Counted from the first letter of the stretch, positions 34,294-43,395 are shown. The stretch: DNA of 64,000 nt from Acidimicrobiia bacterium (GCA_009694375.1 SHVB01000012.1:1-64000), one strand, 5' to 3'. A program made the numbers and translations. Notes: a model not told the origin generated them from the sequence alone.

Positions 34294-34944
34294 GTGACGT
34301 TGTCTGCCCGAGCCCGTGATGTGGCCGCCGCCATGACCCACCGCGGCTGGCGAGCCCTGGTGTGGGCGGGCACAGTGGGCCCCCATGACCGGGTGGCTCG
34401 ACGCTATGGGGAGTTCGGATCCGGTGCCTTCATGGCGTTCCCCCCGGGAGACATCTTCGGGGAGGAGCACATCGCCCTCGGACCGGGATGCCTGATCGGG
34501 GCCGAGGTGAGTCTGTCGGTGGGGATGGCCCCAGGACTGCCGCTTCCCGAAGGGGTCACCACTCCGGTGTTACGCATCGGCGCCCGCACCTCGATCGGCA
34601 GGGGTAGCCACGTGGTGGCCCACCGGTCGATCGTGATCGGCGACGATGTGATGACCGGACCACGCTGCTACATCACCGACCAGAATCACGTGTACACCGA
34701 CCCCACCATCCCCATTGGCCAGCAATGGCCTGCCAACGATCCGGTGGTGGTGGGCGACGGCTCCTGGCTCGGCGTGGGCAGCGTGGTGCTGCCCGGCACC
34801 CACCTCGGCCGCCACACCGTGGTGGCGGCGGGAGCGGTGGTACGCGGCCACTTTCCGGACCACGCCGTCCTGGGGGGCGTACCCGCCCGACTGATCCGGT
34901 GTTATGACCCCGACAGCGGGTGGCAGCCCAAGCGGTCTCGCTAA
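34294..34944 (+). CDS. Left-handed beta-helix (hexapeptide) acyltransferase
   Basis: A 216-residue LbH acyltransferase. Hexapeptide turns are visible: VLRIGARTSIGRGSHVVAH, IVIGDDVMTGPRCYITDQNH, VVVGDGSWLGVGSVVLPG and LGRHTVVAAGAVVRGHFPDH, ending in VLGGVPARLIRCYD as in maltose/galactoside O-acetyltransferases. The start is a GTG at 34294 behind a poly-G stretch. It likely acetylates a sugar of the envelope, acceptor unknown. It is divergent from RidA by 52 nt. Confidence 0.85.
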   Translation: MTLSARARDVAAAMTHRGWRALVWAGTVGPHDRVARRYGEFGSGAFMAFPPGDIFGEEHIALGPGCLIGAEVSLSVGMAPGLPLPEGVTTPVLRIGARTSIGRGSHVVAHRSIVIGDDVMTGPRCYITDQNHVYTDPTIPIGQQWPANDPVVVGDGSWLGVGSVVLPGTHLGRHTVVAAGAVVRGHFPDHAVLGGVPARLIRCYDPDSGWQPKRSR

Positions 34945-35013
34945 TCCATCAACCACGTTTCGCACAACCCCGTCGATCCCATCCCACACCGGTGGTCGCC
35001 ATAAGGTGCATTA

Positions 35014-35733
35014 ATGCACCCCGCTGAAGCCATCATTGCGCTCGTGGTGATGTCGGGGGCGTGTGCCCTGCAGGGCTCACTCGGCTTCGGTGCCAATCTC
35101 GTCGCGGCCCCGATACTCGTGTTGCTCCACGGAAGTTTCGTGCCCGGGCCCATCATTGTGGCCACCGCCGTACTCAACCTCCTCGTGATGCGCCGCGAGG
35201 GTCCCCAACGGGTGGACAACACCATCAACTCCGCGATCGCTGGTCAGATCCTGGGCATTCTTTCCGCCGGCCTCGCGCTGAAACTACTGGCCCAGAAACC
35301 AGTCTCTTTGCTCTTTGCGGGCCTGATTCTGCTGGCCGTGGCCCTGAGTGCATCCGGATGGCATCTGACCAAGACCCCCGCCAACCTGACGGCAGTAGGT
35401 CTGCTGTCGGGCTTCATGGGCACCGTGTCGGGGGTGGGCGGCCCGCCGATTGCCCTGGCGTACCACGAGGCCGAAGCCCCTATCCTGCGCCCCACCCTCG
35501 CCCGCTTCTTCACCGTCGGGAACCTGGTGGCCATCGCCGCTCTCATCGTGCTGGGGCGACTCGGTGCGTCCGACCTGCCCGCTATCGGGATACTCGTGCC
35601 GGGCGCGCTGATCGGATACCTCCTATCGAACCGGCTGGCCCATCGCCTCGATGATCACACCATTCGACCACTGATCCTTGGCTTGTCCACCCTGGCGGCC
35701 GTCGCCGTGATCGTACGCGCCATCCTCACCTAG
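35014..35733 (+). CDS. TauE/SafE-family membrane transporter
   Basis: A 239-residue integral membrane protein with seven or eight helices. The N-terminal helix carries GSLGFGANLVAAPIL, and the internal repeat has GFMGTVSGVGGPPIALAYH, the two signature loops of the TauE/SafE sulfite or sulfonate exporter family. Substrate may be sulfite, sulfoacetate or another organic anion. It lies between the acetyltransferase and the 2OG oxygenase on the same strand. Confidence 0.9.
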   Translation: MHPAEAIIALVVMSGACALQGSLGFGANLVAAPILVLLHGSFVPGPIIVATAVLNLLVMRREGPQRVDNTINSAIAGQILGILSAGLALKLLAQKPVSLLFAGLILLAVALSASGWHLTKTPANLTAVGLLSGFMGTVSGVGGPPIALAYHEAEAPILRPTLARFFTVGNLVAIAALIVLGRLGASDLPAIGILVPGALIGYLLSNRLAHRLDDHTIRPLILGLSTLAAVAVIVRAILT

Positions 35734-35773
35734 CCGCCCCGCCGTTGGGTCGAAGACCCATAACCTGCTTGCC

Positions 35774-36760
35774 ATGGTTGAACTGCCCATCATCGACGTC
35801 ACCGCCCTGGTCACCGGAGTGGGTGATGCGACCTCGGTGGCGGAGGCCCTCGACCGGGCCTGTCGAGGACCCGGGTTCTTTTATGTGTCGGGCCACGGTG
35901 TCTCCCCCGACCTGCAAGCCCGTCTCGAGCGTGAGGCCCGCGCCTTCTTCGCCCTTCCCGAGGCCAGCAAAGCAGCGGTGTCGATGGCCAGCGGCGGCCG
36001 GGCCTGGCGGGGCTGGTTCCCTTTCGAAGGAGAACTCACCTCGGGCACGCCCGACCGAAAGGAGGGCCTCTATTTTGGAGCCGAGTTGAGCCCCGATGAT
36101 CCGCGCGTGCAGGCGGGCACACCGCTGCACGGCCCCAACCTCTTTCCCCCAGAACTGCCGAACCTTCGCGCCGCGGTGCTCGCGTACCTCCACGCCCTGA
36201 CCACCTTGGGCCACGCCTTGCTGCAGGGGCTGGCGCTGGGTCTAGGCCTGCAGGCCAGCTGGTTCGACGATCACCTCACGGCCGATCCGCTCACCCTCTT
36301 TCGCATCTTCCGCTATCCCCCCGAGGTTGGTCGGCCCCACCCCCACTGGGGGGTAGCCGAGCACACCGACTACGGGCTGCTCACCATTCTGGGCCAGGAC
36401 GCCGGCGGCGGTCTGCAGGTACACACCCCCGATGGCTGGATCGATGCCCCTGCCCTTCCTCACACCTTCGTGTGCAATCTCGGTGACATGCTGGAACGCA
36501 TGACCAGCGGCCGATACCGCTCCACCCCCCATCGTGTGCGTAACACCGGCCCGAGCGATCGGCTCTCCTTTCCCTTCTTCTTCGACCCGTCCTGGGACGC
36601 CGAGGTACGGCCCATACCCGTGGATGACGAAACACCCAGACAGGCCCGCACCCGCTGGGACGGGGAAGATGTGCACGCCATCACCGGCACCTACGGCGAG
36701 TACCTCTGGGCCAAGGTGGGGCGCGTCTTCCCTGATCTGCGGGCCGACACCGCTCCCTAG
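35774..36760 (+). CDS. 2-oxoglutarate/Fe(II) oxygenase, isopenicillin N synthase-like
   Basis: A 328-residue non-haem iron oxygenase. It has the N-terminal DIOX_N domain (PIIDVTALV and GPGFFYVSGHGVSPDLQ), the metal H-x-D pair in AEHTDYGLLTIL, the distal histidine in STPHRVRN and the cosubstrate R-x-S in DRLSFPFFFDP. All facial-triad residues are present. Members hydroxylate, desaturate or cyclise small molecules; substrate unknown here. Its stop overlaps that of the convergent hydroxylase-like gene. Confidence 0.9.
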   Translation: MVELPIIDVTALVTGVGDATSVAEALDRACRGPGFFYVSGHGVSPDLQARLEREARAFFALPEASKAAVSMASGGRAWRGWFPFEGELTSGTPDRKEGLYFGAELSPDDPRVQAGTPLHGPNLFPPELPNLRAAVLAYLHALTTLGHALLQGLALGLGLQASWFDDHLTADPLTLFRIFRYPPEVGRPHPHWGVAEHTDYGLLTILGQDAGGGLQVHTPDGWIDAPALPHTFVCNLGDMLERMTSGRYRSTPHRVRNTGPSDRLSFPFFFDPSWDAEVRPIPVDDETPRQARTRWDGEDVHAITGTYGEYLWAKVGRVFPDLRADTAP

Positions 36761-37869
36761 TTGCGCTCCGCGCTGGCTCGGGCTCGCTCTGCGTGGCGTT
36801 GGTAGGCCCAGCCGGGGCCACGCAGCACAAAGGACCAGCGCTGCTTCCAAGTCGTACTGGCGCTCACATCGCGCACAATGTCGCGGTACTCGTGGGTAGA
36901 AATGACCACCGGGTTATCGGTCTTGATGTTCTTGGTGAGGCCGTAGACCACCGGCTCCACCTCCCGCTGAAAGGTGCCAAAGATCCGGTCCCAGATGATG
37001 AGGATGCTGCCGTGGTTGCGGTCGAGATAGGCGGGGTTGCTGCCGTGGTGCACCCGGTGGTGCGACGGGGTATTCAGCACCGCCTCGCCGGCACCGACGG
37101 TTCGAATCATGTCGGTGTGAATCCAGAACTGATAGATCAGGTTGATCGCTCGGGCTTGGACAACGAGCCTGGGCCGCACACCCAGCCAGGCCAGGATGCC
37201 GTAGGGGAGGTACACGCCGGCGACATCGGCCACGGGCTGACGCAGGGCCGTGGAGAGGTTGTAGTGCTCACTGGAGTGGTGGGGCACATGGATCGCCCAC
37301 ATACCCCGGACCTCATGCATGAGGCGATGGTTCCAGTAGTAGATGAAGTCCCACCCGGCCACGGCGACCGCCCACCCCAGGGGGCCCTCGCCCAGATCGC
37401 GATCCCGACCCCCGCGCTCCCATAGCCGCGCCACGCTCGTGTGATGACTCACCCAGGTAGCCGTGGCTGCTATCGCGGTGCTCACCGCCACCGGGCCGCT
37501 CACCCGCCGCACCCGCCGAGCCCTCCGCTGCCGGTCCGACAGTTCCTCGTCGGTCGCATCATCAACCGGTCCGGCCAACCGGTCGGCCACGGTGGTCACC
37601 GCCACCGCCCCCAGCGCCGTGGCCACCAGCACTCGCCCGTACTTGCCCTGCCCGGGCACGATTTTGGCCACCAATCGCGACGCCACCAGCGGAGCCAGCA
37701 ACGAGGCCAGCCCCATCGTCAGGCTGGCCTGGGTATCCCCACGGATGTAATCCGCCGGGCTGGCTCCGTGCAGCTCGGCCCGCCGTTGGAGTTGGCGTCG
37801 CTCCCACTCGATGGATCCGACATAGAACGGAATCGCCACCACGGTGAGGTCAGTACCCATCGATTCCAT
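36757..37869 (-). CDS. Sterol desaturase/fatty acid hydroxylase superfamily membrane protein
   Basis: A 370-residue membrane protein. The diiron histidine motifs of the FA_hydroxylase family are all present: HRLMH (about residue 178), HVPHHSSEHYN, and HRVHHGSN, with WIHTDMIR between them. An extra N-terminal region with two or more membrane helices precedes the catalytic domain. Likely a lipid hydroxylase or desaturase acting in the membrane. The start is an ATG at 37869 or 37860. It is convergent with the 2OG oxygenase gene. Confidence 0.9.
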   Translation of the reverse strand: MESMGTDLTVVAIPFYVGSIEWERRQLQRRAELHGASPADYIRGDTQASLTMGLASLLAPLVASRLVAKIVPGQGKYGRVLVATALGAVAVTTVADRLAGPVDDATDEELSDRQRRARRVRRVSGPVAVSTAIAATATWVSHHTSVARLWERGGRDRDLGEGPLGWAVAVAGWDFIYYWNHRLMHEVRGMWAIHVPHHSSEHYNLSTALRQPVADVAGVYLPYGILAWLGVRPRLVVQARAINLIYQFWIHTDMIRTVGAGEAVLNTPSHHRVHHGSNPAYLDRNHGSILIIWDRIFGTFQREVEPVVYGLTKNIKTDNPVVISTHEYRDIVRDVSASTTWKQRWSFVLRGPGWAYQRHAERARASAERN

Positions 37870-38407
37870 CGTGCCACCTCCGCGCTCCAGAAGCCAGATC
37901 CGACGAGGGCCAGCGGCGCGGAATTTCCCTTGACTGAACGCGCCCGGGGCGCGATGTTCACGATAGGAGTCCGAGAGGAAGGGGGTTACCCACTCCGCTC
38001 GGTCCTCCTCGAACCAGGCGCCGAAAGGAGGTCCTGAGGATGCGTGTCGGATCTCAGACCATGGAGCGTTCTCCGCCCGCTCAGTAACTCGCTGGCGTCG
38101 GTGTCGACGTACCTGGCGGACCCGCCCACTGCATGCAGCACGCTACGTCGGCTGCCTCCGCGGGACTCGCGAATGGCCTCGACCGTCACCGATGCTGGCC
38201 GATGAGGCCGGGCCTCGGCAGCGCGGCGGATCTCTCCAGATCCGCGCCCGCTGCCGGGGCCTCGTCGCGTGGGGTCGTAGTCTCAGCTGTGGAGTGACCG
38301 GCGAGTGACCTCGAGACTGACCCCACCGGTTGTGCATGGTGTGCGGCGTTTCGATGCGAGGTCTCGATCAGCGCGCTTGGATCCCATCATTGCGGGAGCA
38401 TGTCCGT
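37870..38407. other. Gene-free segment at the edge of a disturbed region
   Basis: No gene is supported over about 540 bases. A perfect 8-bp hairpin (GCGGATCT/AGATCCGC, 38226-38245) lies in it without a T run. It separates the fatty acid hydroxylase gene from a broken acetyltransferase and may be part of an old insertion. Confidence 0.4.
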
Positions 38408-38912
38408 TCATTGAATCGGAGTCGTCGACCCTGCGTCAGAGATGTTCTGCTCCATTTCGATCTCGCCCGGCCAGCCGCATCGGGAGGTAACCGGCGACCG
38501 GTCGGGGCGAATCCGTTGCGCTTGTACAGGGATGGGCGGCGTCGTTGAAGTCGTACACCTGGACCCTGGCGATAAGGGCGCCGCCCGTTCGACACCAGGA
38601 CAGCAGGGCCTGCACGAGGGAGTCGCCGACCCCGGATCCGCAGACCGACGGGGATACCCACATAGCGGCGAGCTGTCTCACATCCGGCTCGTCCTCGACC
38701 CGGATGACAGCCACCATGCCGACCGTGTCCCCAAGTGTGATCTCGAAGCAGAAGGTCGCGCCCGGAGAAAACCACGCCCGCCACTCCACTGGTGTTCGCG
38801 CCTCGTTCTTCTCGTAGTCAGCCGAAAACGCATCCGGCACATCCTTCAACGCCCGCAGGCGGACGGCCCGCAGTTCGATCTCGTCCCCAAACCCAGCTCT
38901 TCGGACACCCAC
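38408..38912 (-). pseudogene. GNAT acetyltransferase, multiply frameshifted
   Basis: The reverse strand from a GTG at 38912 encodes a GNAT acetyltransferase: VRRAGFGDEIELRAVRLRA, then VRQLAAMWVSPSVCGSGVGD with the acetyl-CoA loop (the usual R/Q-G-x-G-x-G/A is weakened) and ARVQVYDFNDAA. At about 38535 the conserved LYKRNGFAPTGRR continues in another frame. Near 38470 a third frame gives GEIEMEQNIS, a normal ending for this family, with a stop at 38408. Two frame changes in one domain mean it is not functional unless the sequence is wrong. Confidence 0.7.
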
Positions 38913-39018
38913 CCCCTGATCGTAAGTATTTCCATTGACGCACACGGGGGACAGCGTCGGATGAGACCGAGCAGTTCGTCGACCGCGTGGACATCTGATC
39001 GATCTTTCGGAACGGCAG

Positions 39019-39042
39019 GAGGCTCCCGTTGCCGGGAGCCTC
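39019..39042. terminator. Hairpin, possible terminator
   Basis: A perfect 10-bp stem (GAGGCTCCCG with CGGGAGCCTC) and a 4-base loop, followed on the plus strand by TCCGCGTTTTGG. It resembles an intrinsic terminator, but no plus-strand gene now lies upstream, so it may be a leftover from deleted sequence. Confidence 0.5.
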
Positions 39043-39109
39043 TCCGCGTTTTGGTCTGTGGCTGGGTTCAGGACTCTGCAAAAACCGGGGTCAGAACCAC
39101 GCCGATTCG

Positions 39110-39164
39110 CATCAGCTGTGAAAGTGCAGGAAAAGTCCGGGAAAAGTGCATCTGTGACACCGGG
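39110..39164 (+). repeat. Left inverted arm flanking the phosphotransferase gene
   Basis: Contains CAGCTGTGAAAGTGCA (39113-39128) and AAGTGCATCTGTGACACC (from 39144). The reverse complement of 40388-40486 holds closely related versions in the same order (CAGCTGATGTGAAAGTGCA and AAGTGCACTTGTGACACC). The arms are inverted with respect to each other and enclose one gene. Confidence 0.6.
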
Positions 39165-39234
39165 TCCCTGCTGGCGGCCCGAGCTGTGAACTCGGTGCTG
39201 TGCGACGGCGTGTTCACAGGGCACTATTGGCAAC

Positions 39235-40251
39235 GTGACCGACAGCCACGCATCTCTCGGTCCACCCGGCCAAGCACCTTGGGCAATGCTCGCCCACGCT
39301 GCGATGAGCCAGTACCCGGGAGGTGCCGGCGGAGCGCACCTGGCCGCCGAGTCGTTCAACACCATCGTTCAGGTTGACCAAGGGCACGGCGCAGCCCGAG
39401 CGCTCCGGATCTCTCCCGAGACCCGGATCCACTTCGCGGGCACCGAGGACATCGAGGCCACCTGGCTCGACGAGCTCCGTGCTGACACCGCCATCGACGT
39501 CCCCAGCGTGTACCGCAACGTGCGGGGCGAGGCCGTCACCCACGCCTCGGCTCCGACCATCGCAGGTGTGCGGACGTGCGTCCTCTTCAGCTGGGTGCCA
39601 GGAGTGCCGCTGCGGCAACTGGCCAGCGGCGACAACATGCGTCGAGCCGGAGGGCTCCTTGCCGAGCTCCACGACCAGGCCGCGGGCCGTGGCGACCGCA
39701 CGCCGCCCCGAGGGGTGGCCGAGGCCCGCAGCGTGCTGCAGTTCCAGATCGACGACCGCCTGGTGGAGTGCCGTCAGCGCTACGGCGCCTTGCTCGACGA
39801 CGCTCGCCAGGTAGCTCAGGAAGCGCTCGATGAGCTGTGGGCCGATCCGCCGCACCACCCGCACCTGCTGCACGGAGACTTCTCCTGGGACAACGTCCTC
39901 GTCAGCGAAGCGGGGCAACTGGCCGCCCTCGACTTCCAGGACCTGCAGTTCGGATTCGCAACCCTCGACCTCGTCAACGCCGTCTATCCACTCGAACATG
40001 TGGCAGAAGGGCCAGCCCTCGGCGACGCTTTCCGAGCCGGGTACACGGACGTCCGCTCCTGGCCTCTCGATGACCCCGAGCTCTTCGCCGCGTTGATCGG
40101 GGCTCGACGAGTGATGCAGGTCAACCTCTCGCTCACCCTTCGCAAGCCAGGCCTCGACGAGCACATCGCCCGGCACGCTCGCCTGCTCGAACGATGGCTC
40201 GAGCACGGCCCAGACCCGGAGATCCACTCCCGGTTCACACGATGGTGCTGA
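39235..40251 (+). CDS. Aminoglycoside phosphotransferase (APH)-like kinase
   Basis: A 338-residue protein of the APH/choline kinase superfamily. The catalytic Brenner motif is LLHGDFSWDNVLV (D about 219, N about 224) and the metal-binding aspartate is in ALDFQDLQFG. The N-lobe is divergent. A family at large phosphorylates antibiotics, sugars or amino acids, so resistance cannot be claimed. It starts at a GTG. The gene stands alone between two inverted repeat arms and is followed by hairpins at 40261-40277 and 40343-40370, which gives it the look of a mobile cassette. Confidence 0.85.
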   Translation: MTDSHASLGPPGQAPWAMLAHAAMSQYPGGAGGAHLAAESFNTIVQVDQGHGAARALRISPETRIHFAGTEDIEATWLDELRADTAIDVPSVYRNVRGEAVTHASAPTIAGVRTCVLFSWVPGVPLRQLASGDNMRRAGGLLAELHDQAAGRGDRTPPRGVAEARSVLQFQIDDRLVECRQRYGALLDDARQVAQEALDELWADPPHHPHLLHGDFSWDNVLVSEAGQLAALDFQDLQFGFATLDLVNAVYPLEHVAEGPALGDAFRAGYTDVRSWPLDDPELFAALIGARRVMQVNLSLTLRKPGLDEHIARHARLLERWLEHGPDPEIHSRFTRWC

Positions 40252-40342
40252 ACCGGGGTTGGGACTGCGGCAGTCCCGACGCCACGGCGATTCTCGGAGC
40301 GATTGCGGTGCCCAAGGACTCGGAGAGCTGAGGGTACGCCGA

Positions 40343-40370
40343 AGGGCCCGCGGCACCCGCCGCGGGCCCT
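40343..40370 (+). terminator. Strong GC-rich hairpin after the phosphotransferase gene
   Basis: A perfect 12-bp stem (AGGGCCCGCGGC with GCCGCGGGCCCT) and a 4-base loop, 92 nt after the stop. There is no T run, as is common for actinobacterial terminators. A smaller hairpin (GGGACTG/CAGTCCC) lies at 40261-40277. Confidence 0.65.
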
Positions 40371-40387
40371 CTCAAAGACGTGCTCAC

Positions 40388-40486
40388 CTCGGTGTCACAA
40401 GTGCACTTTCGGGTGTCACTCGTGCAAAATCCTGTGACAAATCGTGCACAAACGCAGTGACAACCCGTGCACTTTCACATCAGCTG
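40388..40486 (-). repeat. Right inverted arm with four-unit GTG(T/A)CA...GTGCA array
   Basis: Four related units start at 40392, 40413, 40434 and 40457: GTGTCACAAGTGCACTTTC, GTGTCACTCGTGCA, GTGACAAATCGTGCAC and GTGACAACCCGTGCAC. They are spaced 21, 21 and 23 bases apart, that is, on one face of the helix. The outer end (CAGCTG at 40481-40486) matches the outer end of the left arm. The array abuts and includes the nrdJ stop codon (40480-40482). Confidence 0.6.
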
Positions 40487-43395
40487 CAGCCGCTGGTACT
40501 CCCGCAACTTGGGCAGGCATGACAAGAACCGGCCCGCTGCATTTGGACACCACATTGCATGCAGTACGGGGCGTCCGAGTGGCTGACCGCGGCGCGCACG
40601 TTGGGGTTGGGTTGGGCCGGGGCGACCCCTTCACCGGTGACGCCCGCCCGTTCCAAGAGGCTGAGTTCCTTGGGAGCGTCGGAAGCCGATAGCAGCGGTG
40701 AGTTGGCATCCATGCTCGGCGGGTCGGCCGGGATGTCGGTGCCCTGACGGGTCTCGGTGACCGTCTCCTCCACTCCGGGGAGGGTGGGTTGGGTGCGCTC
40801 ACCGGTGGTGAGGATGTTGAGTTCGCTTCGCTCCTCAATCGAGAGGTAGTCCACCGCAAGCCGCCGGAAAATGTAATCAAGGATCGAACTGGCGATCCGC
40901 AGATCCGGGTCGTCGGTCATGCCGGCTGGCTCGAAGCGGGTGTTGGTGAGGGTTTCCACGTAGACCCGCAACGGCACCCCGTACTGCAGGCCGTAACTCA
41001 CCGAGATGGCAAAGGCATCCATGATGCCGGCGAGGGTGGAGCCCTGCTTGGAGATACGCAGGAAGATCTCGCCCGGACGGCCGTCGTCGAACTCACCCAC
41101 GGTGACGAAGCCCTTGCAGTCCGCTACCCGGAAATCAAACGTGCGCGAGGTGCGCCGTCGGGGCAACTTTTCCCGGGTGGGCACCTTGATGACCCTCTCC
41201 ACGATCTTCTCCACGATCTTCTCCACCACCACCGGCTCTACGCCGGTGGCGGCGAGGGCCTCGGTGAGAGGCTCGACGGCACTCTCCTTTTTAGCCGTGG
41301 ACAGCGGCTGACCGACCTTGCAGTTATCGCGGTAGATCGCAATGGCCTTGACCCCGAGCTTCCAGGCATCGATGTGGAGTTGCTCCACCTCGTCGATGGT
41401 GGCTTCCTGGGGAAGATTCACCGTCTTGGAAATGGCCCCCGAAATGAAGGGTTGCACCGCCGCCATCATCCGAACGTGGCCCGAGTGGTGGATCGTGTTG
41501 TCGCCCATCGAGCAGGCGAACACCGACACATGCTCCGGGGCCAGGTGGGGAGCACCCAGAATCGACTTGTTCTCGTCGATGTAGGCGATGATCGCCTCGT
41601 TCTCGGCGGCGGTGTAGCCGAGGCGGGCGAGCGCACGGGGGACGGTCTGGTTCACGATCTGCATCGTGCCGCCGCCCACCAACTTCTTGACCTTGCACAG
41701 GCCCAGGTCAGGCTCGATGCCGGTGGTGTCGCAGTCCATCATGAGCCCGATGGTGCCGGTAGGGGCCAGGACGCTGGCCTGGGCGTTGCGCACCCCAACC
41801 TCACGGGCCAATGCGGTGGCATCGTCCCAGCACTCCTGGGCGGCGCTCAACAGGTGCGGCGGCACGAGTTCTTCGTCGATGTGGGCGGCGGCCTCTTGGT
41901 GTTGACGCAACACGCGCAGCATGTGGTCCTCGTTGTCGGCGTAGCCGGCGAAGGCCCCCATCCGTGAGGCAGTACGGGCCGAGGTGGCGTAGGAGTGGCC
42001 GGTCATCAGCGAGGTGATGGCCCCGGCGTACGCCCGGCCCTCATCGCTGTCGTAGGGCAGGCCCAGGGCCATCAGCATGGCCCCCAGGTTGGCGTAACCG
42101 ATGCCTAGTTGGCGGAAGGCACGAGAGGTATCGCCGATGGACTGCGTGGGGTAGTCGGCCCGGCCCACCAGGATCTCCTGGCCGGTAAACATGACCTCCA
42201 CAGCGTGCTTGAACCCCTCTACGTCGAAGGTATCGGTGGTGCCGGTGCCGGTGTCGTCGGAGAGATCGAGGAACTTCAACAAGTTGAGGCTGGCCAGGTT
42301 GCAGGCGGAGTTGTCCAGGTGCATGTATTCGCTGCAGGGGTTCGACCCGTTGATGCGCCCGGTGTTGGCGGCGGTGTTCCAGTGGTTGATCGTGGTGTCG
42401 AACTGCATGCCGGGATCGGCACACTCCCAGGCGGCCGTGGAGATCTGGCGCATCAGGTCGCGGGCCTTCACCGTGCGCACGATGGCCCCATCGGTTACGG
42501 CCCGAAGGTGCCAATCGGTGTCGTCCACCACGGCCTGCATGAACTCGTCGGTGACCCGCACGGAGTTATTGGCGTTTTGGTACTGCACCGAGGCCATGTC
42601 TTTGCCGTCGAGGCTCATGTCGAACCCGGCCTCTTCGAGGACCCGAATCTTCTTCTCCTCGCGGGCCTTGACCCACACGAACTCCTCTACGTCGGGGTGC
42701 TCGACGTCAAGGATGACCATCTTGGCGGCGCGGCGGGTCTTGCCACCGGACTTGATGGTGCCGGCGGACGCATCGGCTCCCCGCATGAAACTGACCGGGC
42801 CGGAGGCGGTGCCGCCCCCCTTGAGTAGCTCCACCGACGAACGGATCTTCGACAAGTTGATACCCGAGCCCGAACCACCCTTGAAGATCGTGCCCTCCTC
42901 CACATACCAATTGAGGATGGAATCCATCTGGTCATCCACCGCCAGGATGAAGCAGGCCGAGGCCTGTTGCGGCACACCCGGGACGCCGATGTTGAACCAC
43001 ACCGGCGAGTTGAAGGCGGCCTTCTGGGTGACGAGAAGGTGCTTGAGTTCGAGGTTGAAGGCATCGGCTTCGTGCTCGTCAACGAAGTAGCCACCCTCAA
43101 GACCCCACTGCGTGATCGTGTCGGCGACACGATCGATGACCTGCCGCAACGACCACTCCCGCTCCGCCGTGTTCGGGGTACCCCGGAAGTACTTCTGCGC
43201 CACGATGTTGGTGGCATTCAACGACCACGACGTGGGGAACTCGACCCCGAGTTGCTCGAAGGCCACGGTGCCATCTCGGTAGTTCGTGATGCGCGCATCA
43301 CGTTCTTCCCAGTCCAGCTCGTCGTAGGGGTGCACCCCGTCGGTGGTGAAGTGTCGGCGGATGCCGATGCCAGCCTGCTCGGGTGCCATTGCCAT
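40480..43395 (-). CDS. nrdJ: Adenosylcobalamin-dependent ribonucleotide reductase (class II)
   Basis: A 971-residue class II RNR that makes deoxyribonucleotides with vitamin B12 and without oxygen. Diagnostic segments include NPCSEYMHLDNSACNLASLN (substrate loop and active-site Cys), FIINIGVPG-type start of the barrel (WFNIGVPGVPQQASACF), GLCKVKKLVGGGTMQIVNQ, and a C-terminal TSCPD domain with a zinc-like CMQC and CPSCG. The start is an ATG at 43395 or 43389. Candidate NrdR sites lie upstream and nrdR itself is 4.3 kb away. The last codons and the stop lie inside the right repeat arm, so the extreme C-terminus may have been altered by an insertion. Confidence 0.97.
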   Translation of the reverse strand: MAMAPEQAGIGIRRHFTTDGVHPYDELDWEERDARITNYRDGTVAFEQLGVEFPTSWSLNATNIVAQKYFRGTPNTAEREWSLRQVIDRVADTITQWGLEGGYFVDEHEADAFNLELKHLLVTQKAAFNSPVWFNIGVPGVPQQASACFILAVDDQMDSILNWYVEEGTIFKGGSGSGINLSKIRSSVELLKGGGTASGPVSFMRGADASAGTIKSGGKTRRAAKMVILDVEHPDVEEFVWVKAREEKKIRVLEEAGFDMSLDGKDMASVQYQNANNSVRVTDEFMQAVVDDTDWHLRAVTDGAIVRTVKARDLMRQISTAAWECADPGMQFDTTINHWNTAANTGRINGSNPCSEYMHLDNSACNLASLNLLKFLDLSDDTGTGTTDTFDVEGFKHAVEVMFTGQEILVGRADYPTQSIGDTSRAFRQLGIGYANLGAMLMALGLPYDSDEGRAYAGAITSLMTGHSYATSARTASRMGAFAGYADNEDHMLRVLRQHQEAAAHIDEELVPPHLLSAAQECWDDATALAREVGVRNAQASVLAPTGTIGLMMDCDTTGIEPDLGLCKVKKLVGGGTMQIVNQTVPRALARLGYTAAENEAIIAYIDENKSILGAPHLAPEHVSVFACSMGDNTIHHSGHVRMMAAVQPFISGAISKTVNLPQEATIDEVEQLHIDAWKLGVKAIAIYRDNCKVGQPLSTAKKESAVEPLTEALAATGVEPVVVEKIVEKIVERVIKVPTREKLPRRRTSRTFDFRVADCKGFVTVGEFDDGRPGEIFLRISKQGSTLAGIMDAFAISVSYGLQYGVPLRVYVETLTNTRFEPAGMTDDPDLRIASSILDYIFRRLAVDYLSIEERSELNILTTGERTQPTLPGVEETVTETRQGTDIPADPPSMDANSPLLSASDAPKELSLLERAGVTGEGVAPAQPNPNVRAAVSHSDAPYCMQCGVQMQRAGSCHACPSCGSTSGCS

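Larger units (their letters stand above)
38913..39234. other. Intergenic region with a hairpin and left repeat arm
   Basis: No gene is seen. The segment contains the hairpin at 39019-39042 and the left repeat arm at 39110-39164, then leads into the GTG start of the phosphotransferase gene. Confidence 0.5.

Noticed and set aside
37986-38189. Minus-strand 67-codon frame in the gene-free segment
   Set aside because: No ribosome binding site, domain or conserved-looking pattern; composition fits random high-GC sequence.
39110-40486. Integron cassette with attC sites around the APH gene
   Set aside because: The arms are inverted relative to each other and lack attC core sites, and there is no integron integrase in view.
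40789-41967. A nearly 400-codon plus-strand frame inside nrdJ
   Set aside because: Antisense to a clear class II RNR gene; the His/Gly/Val-rich composition is typical of the complement of high-GC coding DNA.
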